Shown here piece by piece: positions 14,124 through 15,862 of a DNA stretch of 15,862 nt. The DNA lies in NCBI GenBank assembly GCA_963797765.1, contig CAWCQU010000005.1, forward strand, positions 1 through 15,862, written 5' to 3'. The position numbers were made by a program, and so were the translations under genes. The notes beneath the pieces were generated by a model that saw only the letters and a program-made list of their open reading frames with translations, was not told the DNA's origin and did no database searches. This DNA is from JBGPTK01 sp963797765 (GTDB lineage Bacteria; Acidobacteriota; Terriglobia; Acidiferrales; UBA7541). Every line of letters begins with the position of its first letter. Position 1 is the first letter of the stretch.

Positions 14124-15862
14124 TCACGGGATCCTGTTTTTGGGCCGGAACCACCAAGTCGCCTTTCCATACGCGCTGCGGGGAATCAGGGTGGCCTGTT
14201 CCCCAAGGTAGGTCGAGCCGAACTCTTGATGCCGGCTCGTGAAAGAATTCTGGATCACCGCGCTCAGTTCCAGCGATTCCGCGGGTCTCCAGCCCACACG
14301 AGCATCGCAACGGGTGTAGCTGGGCACCGATTGATTGCTGAGCCTGGAGACGAATTGTATGCTTGCATCGAATTCGAAATTCCTTGGCAGATTGAGAAAA
14401 GAGTGGAATTGAAATCCATTACGAGGATCATCGCCCGTCGTTAGAAAGCCGGTTGAATTGTGGCCAGTCGGATCGTTTTGCAAAACTTCGACGAGCCAGG
14501 AATAACTCCCACTCAATCTCCAGGCCGGAGTGGCGCTCCAATTTGCAGTGGCTTCCACGCCGTGAGATTCACCATGCATGTTGTTCGCATAAAAAAAAGG
14601 GATAGTCAGGTGGGGCGGAGCCGGGCTCGCCTGCAAGAATGGCGAGCCCGGCTCTTGGGTATCCAAATGTTTGTACAGATTCAAAAATGTGGCGACATCG
14701 AGTGAGATTGTTTTGGCCAGCTGAATGCGGTCGCCGAATTCGTAGGCCAGTACAGCTTCCGAGCGCTGGGACGGATTCCCGAAAATGGTTACGAATCCCT
14801 CGAGCCCGTTTCCGGCTGGCACGGCCGTGGAAATGAACTGCACATCCTCTTCTGCCGGGTTCGGAGTACGTACGGCCCGAGATACCGCGAACCAGATTGC
14901 GTGACGCGGATGAGGTGTCCACAGAATTCGAAGCGTCGGTTGAATTTCAAATCCCGTGTAATCGTTGTGCTCAAATTTTGATCCTAAGGTCAATACCAAT
15001 CGCCTCGGCGCGAGCGTGATCTGATCTTGCACAAATGCGCTGAAGAGTTGCTCACCACGGCCCGGCGGATTGACGGAAAGTCCGAAGCGCTCACCGATCC
15101 GGTCCGACGTAAACCGGTATCCTGCCCCCCAAACGATGTCCTGCCGGCTGCCGGCCTGGAAATGATGTTGTAAGTCCAGGTCGTACACATTCACACTTGC
15201 GCTGAACGTGGGCTCGTTTCGCGTCGTCCGGTCGAAATAGAATTGCAAGTTCAGATCGGACCCGCCGGCGAGGGATCGAGTCCACCGCGCCAGAATATCT
15301 CCGCCCGCCAATTCGGAAGCCGCGGAAAATGTTTGAGAAAAGGGTGGCGAGAAAGAAACAGGTTTCGCGTAGGTCTGGCTTGTAGGCGCTCCGTAGATGT
15401 CTCCTTCCACGGTAAAGGAGTCCCGCGAGGAGTGCTTCCAGTCCAGAAGGAATCCCGTGTGCCGCATCTGCCATTGATCGCCTGCCGTCTGGCCGGGTAA
15501 GGGATCCATCTCGCCATGGTTTATGTATTTCGCGAAAACACGATACTCAGCCCGCGACGCGATTTCCCCCCCGTAGCGCGCGGAACCGAATCCTTGCTCC
15601 AGGCTGCCGGCTCCCGCCGTGACCAATCCACCCTGCGTGGCCTTGGCCTTTTTCATCATGATATTGATCACGCCATTCACTGCATTGGCTCCCCACAGCG
15701 TGGCCCCGGGCCCTCGAATCACCTCGATGCGATCGATGTCTTCGAGCATCACGTCCTGCACATCCCAGAAAACGCCGGAAAACAAAGGCGAGTAAACGCT
15801 TCGTCCGTCAATCAAAACCAGCATTTTGTTCGAGAAACGGTTGTTAAAACCCCGCGCGGAAA
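14124..15862 (-). CDS. TonB-dependent outer-membrane receptor (partial, 5' end outside the window)
   Basis: This is the plug and beta-barrel of a TonB-dependent receptor; at least 578 residues are present. The coding frame stays open to the window edge (SARGFNNRFSNK precedes the first in-window Met), so signal peptide and TonB box are missing here. The plug shows MLVLIDGRSVYSPLFSGVFW, then DIDRIEVIRGPGATLWGANA and VNGVINI, a canonical plug signature of the FepA/BtuB/CirA group. The barrel part has alternating strands with conserved aromatic girdles. The family segment EPGSPFLQASPAPPHLTIPF is followed by the NxMHGESHGVEATANW-type motif. The protein ends in SAYGKATWWFRPKNRIP. The substrate is unknown. 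Since YfiR and sensor genes follow, it may act as a sensor or signal importer and not simply as a siderophore receptor. Confidence 0.95.
   Translation of the reverse strand, partial: SARGFNNRFSNKMLVLIDGRSVYSPLFSGVFWDVQDVMLEDIDRIEVIRGPGATLWGANAVNGVINIMMKKAKATQGGLVTAGAGSLEQGFGSARYGGEIASRAEYRVFAKYINHGEMDPLPGQTAGDQWQMRHTGFLLDWKHSSRDSFTVEGDIYGAPTSQTYAKPVSFSPPFSQTFSAASELAGGDILARWTRSLAGGSDLNLQFYFDRTTRNEPTFSASVNVYDLDLQHHFQAGSRQDIVWGAGYRFTSDRIGERFGLSVNPPGRGEQLFSAFVQDQITLAPRRLVLTLGSKFEHNDYTGFEIQPTLRILWTPHPRHAIWFAVSRAVRTPNPAEEDVQFISTAVPAGNGLEGFVTIFGNPSQRSEAVLAYEFGDRIQLAKTISLDVATFLNLYKHLDTQEPGSPFLQASPAPPHLTIPFFYANNMHGESHGVEATANWSATPAWRLSGSYSWLVEVLQNDPTGHNSTGFLTTGDDPRNGFQFHSFLNLPRNFEFDASIQFVSRLSNQSVPSYTRCDARVGWRPAESLELSAVIQNSFTSRHQEFGSTYLGEQATLIPRSAYGKATWWFRPKNRIP
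14618..14654. repeat. Perfect 14-bp inverted repeat inside the TonB receptor gene
   Basis: The arms GAGCCGGGCTCGCC (14618-14631) and GGCGAGCCCGGCTC (14641-14654) are exact reverse complements separated by nine bases. Each arm also has its own short palindrome (GAGCC-G-GGCTC). On the coding strand the hairpin encodes EPGSP...ASPAP, part of a conserved receptor segment. A run of eight T follows 19 bases after it (14591-14598 as A on the plus strand), still inside the gene. Confidence 0.9.

Overview
The window looks like a chromosomal segment of a Gram-negative (diderm) bacterium. It carries a TonB-dependent outer-membrane receptor, an outer-membrane lipid-transport (Mla) cluster and lipoprotein-type export signals. 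An acidobacterium is my best guess, from the moderately high GC, the run of multi-PAS sensor genes and the receptor/YfiR/hybrid-kinase gene order. That placement is inference, not shown by any marker gene. Every gene I can support lies on the minus strand, so the window reads from right to left in transcription order. I see no tRNA, rRNA, CRISPR array, insertion sequence or phage gene.

Right part (about 8.3-15.9 kb), a signalling module. In transcription order it holds a TonB-dependent receptor whose 5' end is outside the window, a periplasmic YfiR-family protein, a 1312-residue hybrid histidine kinase (CHASE8-like periplasmic sensor, HAMP, three PAS, HisKA, HATPase, two receivers, HPt), and a REC-GGDEF response regulator with intact catalytic and inhibitory sites. 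Together they suggest a path from the outer membrane, through YfiR and the periplasmic sensor, by phosphorelay to cyclic-di-GMP synthesis. It looks like a split-up version of the known YfiBNR system.

Middle part (about 5.3-8.0 kb), housekeeping and accessory genes. An SRPBCC-fold protein with a GTG start is followed by a TspO/MBR membrane protein, and then citrate synthase (gltA) with its own 290-base leader.

Left-centre part (about 1.3-5.1 kb), an Mla-type phospholipid transporter: a STAS protein (MlaB-like position), MlaE permease, MlaF ATPase, MlaD/MCE protein and a PqiC/YmbA-like lipoprotein, closely spaced and probably one operon. No MlaC is present.

Left edge: a sensor with an ethylene-receptor-type membrane domain (the copper-binding Cys and His are present) and PAS domains. 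Its reading frame is broken by an apparent one-base deletion near position 308. The second PAS continues in another frame to the edge of the window.
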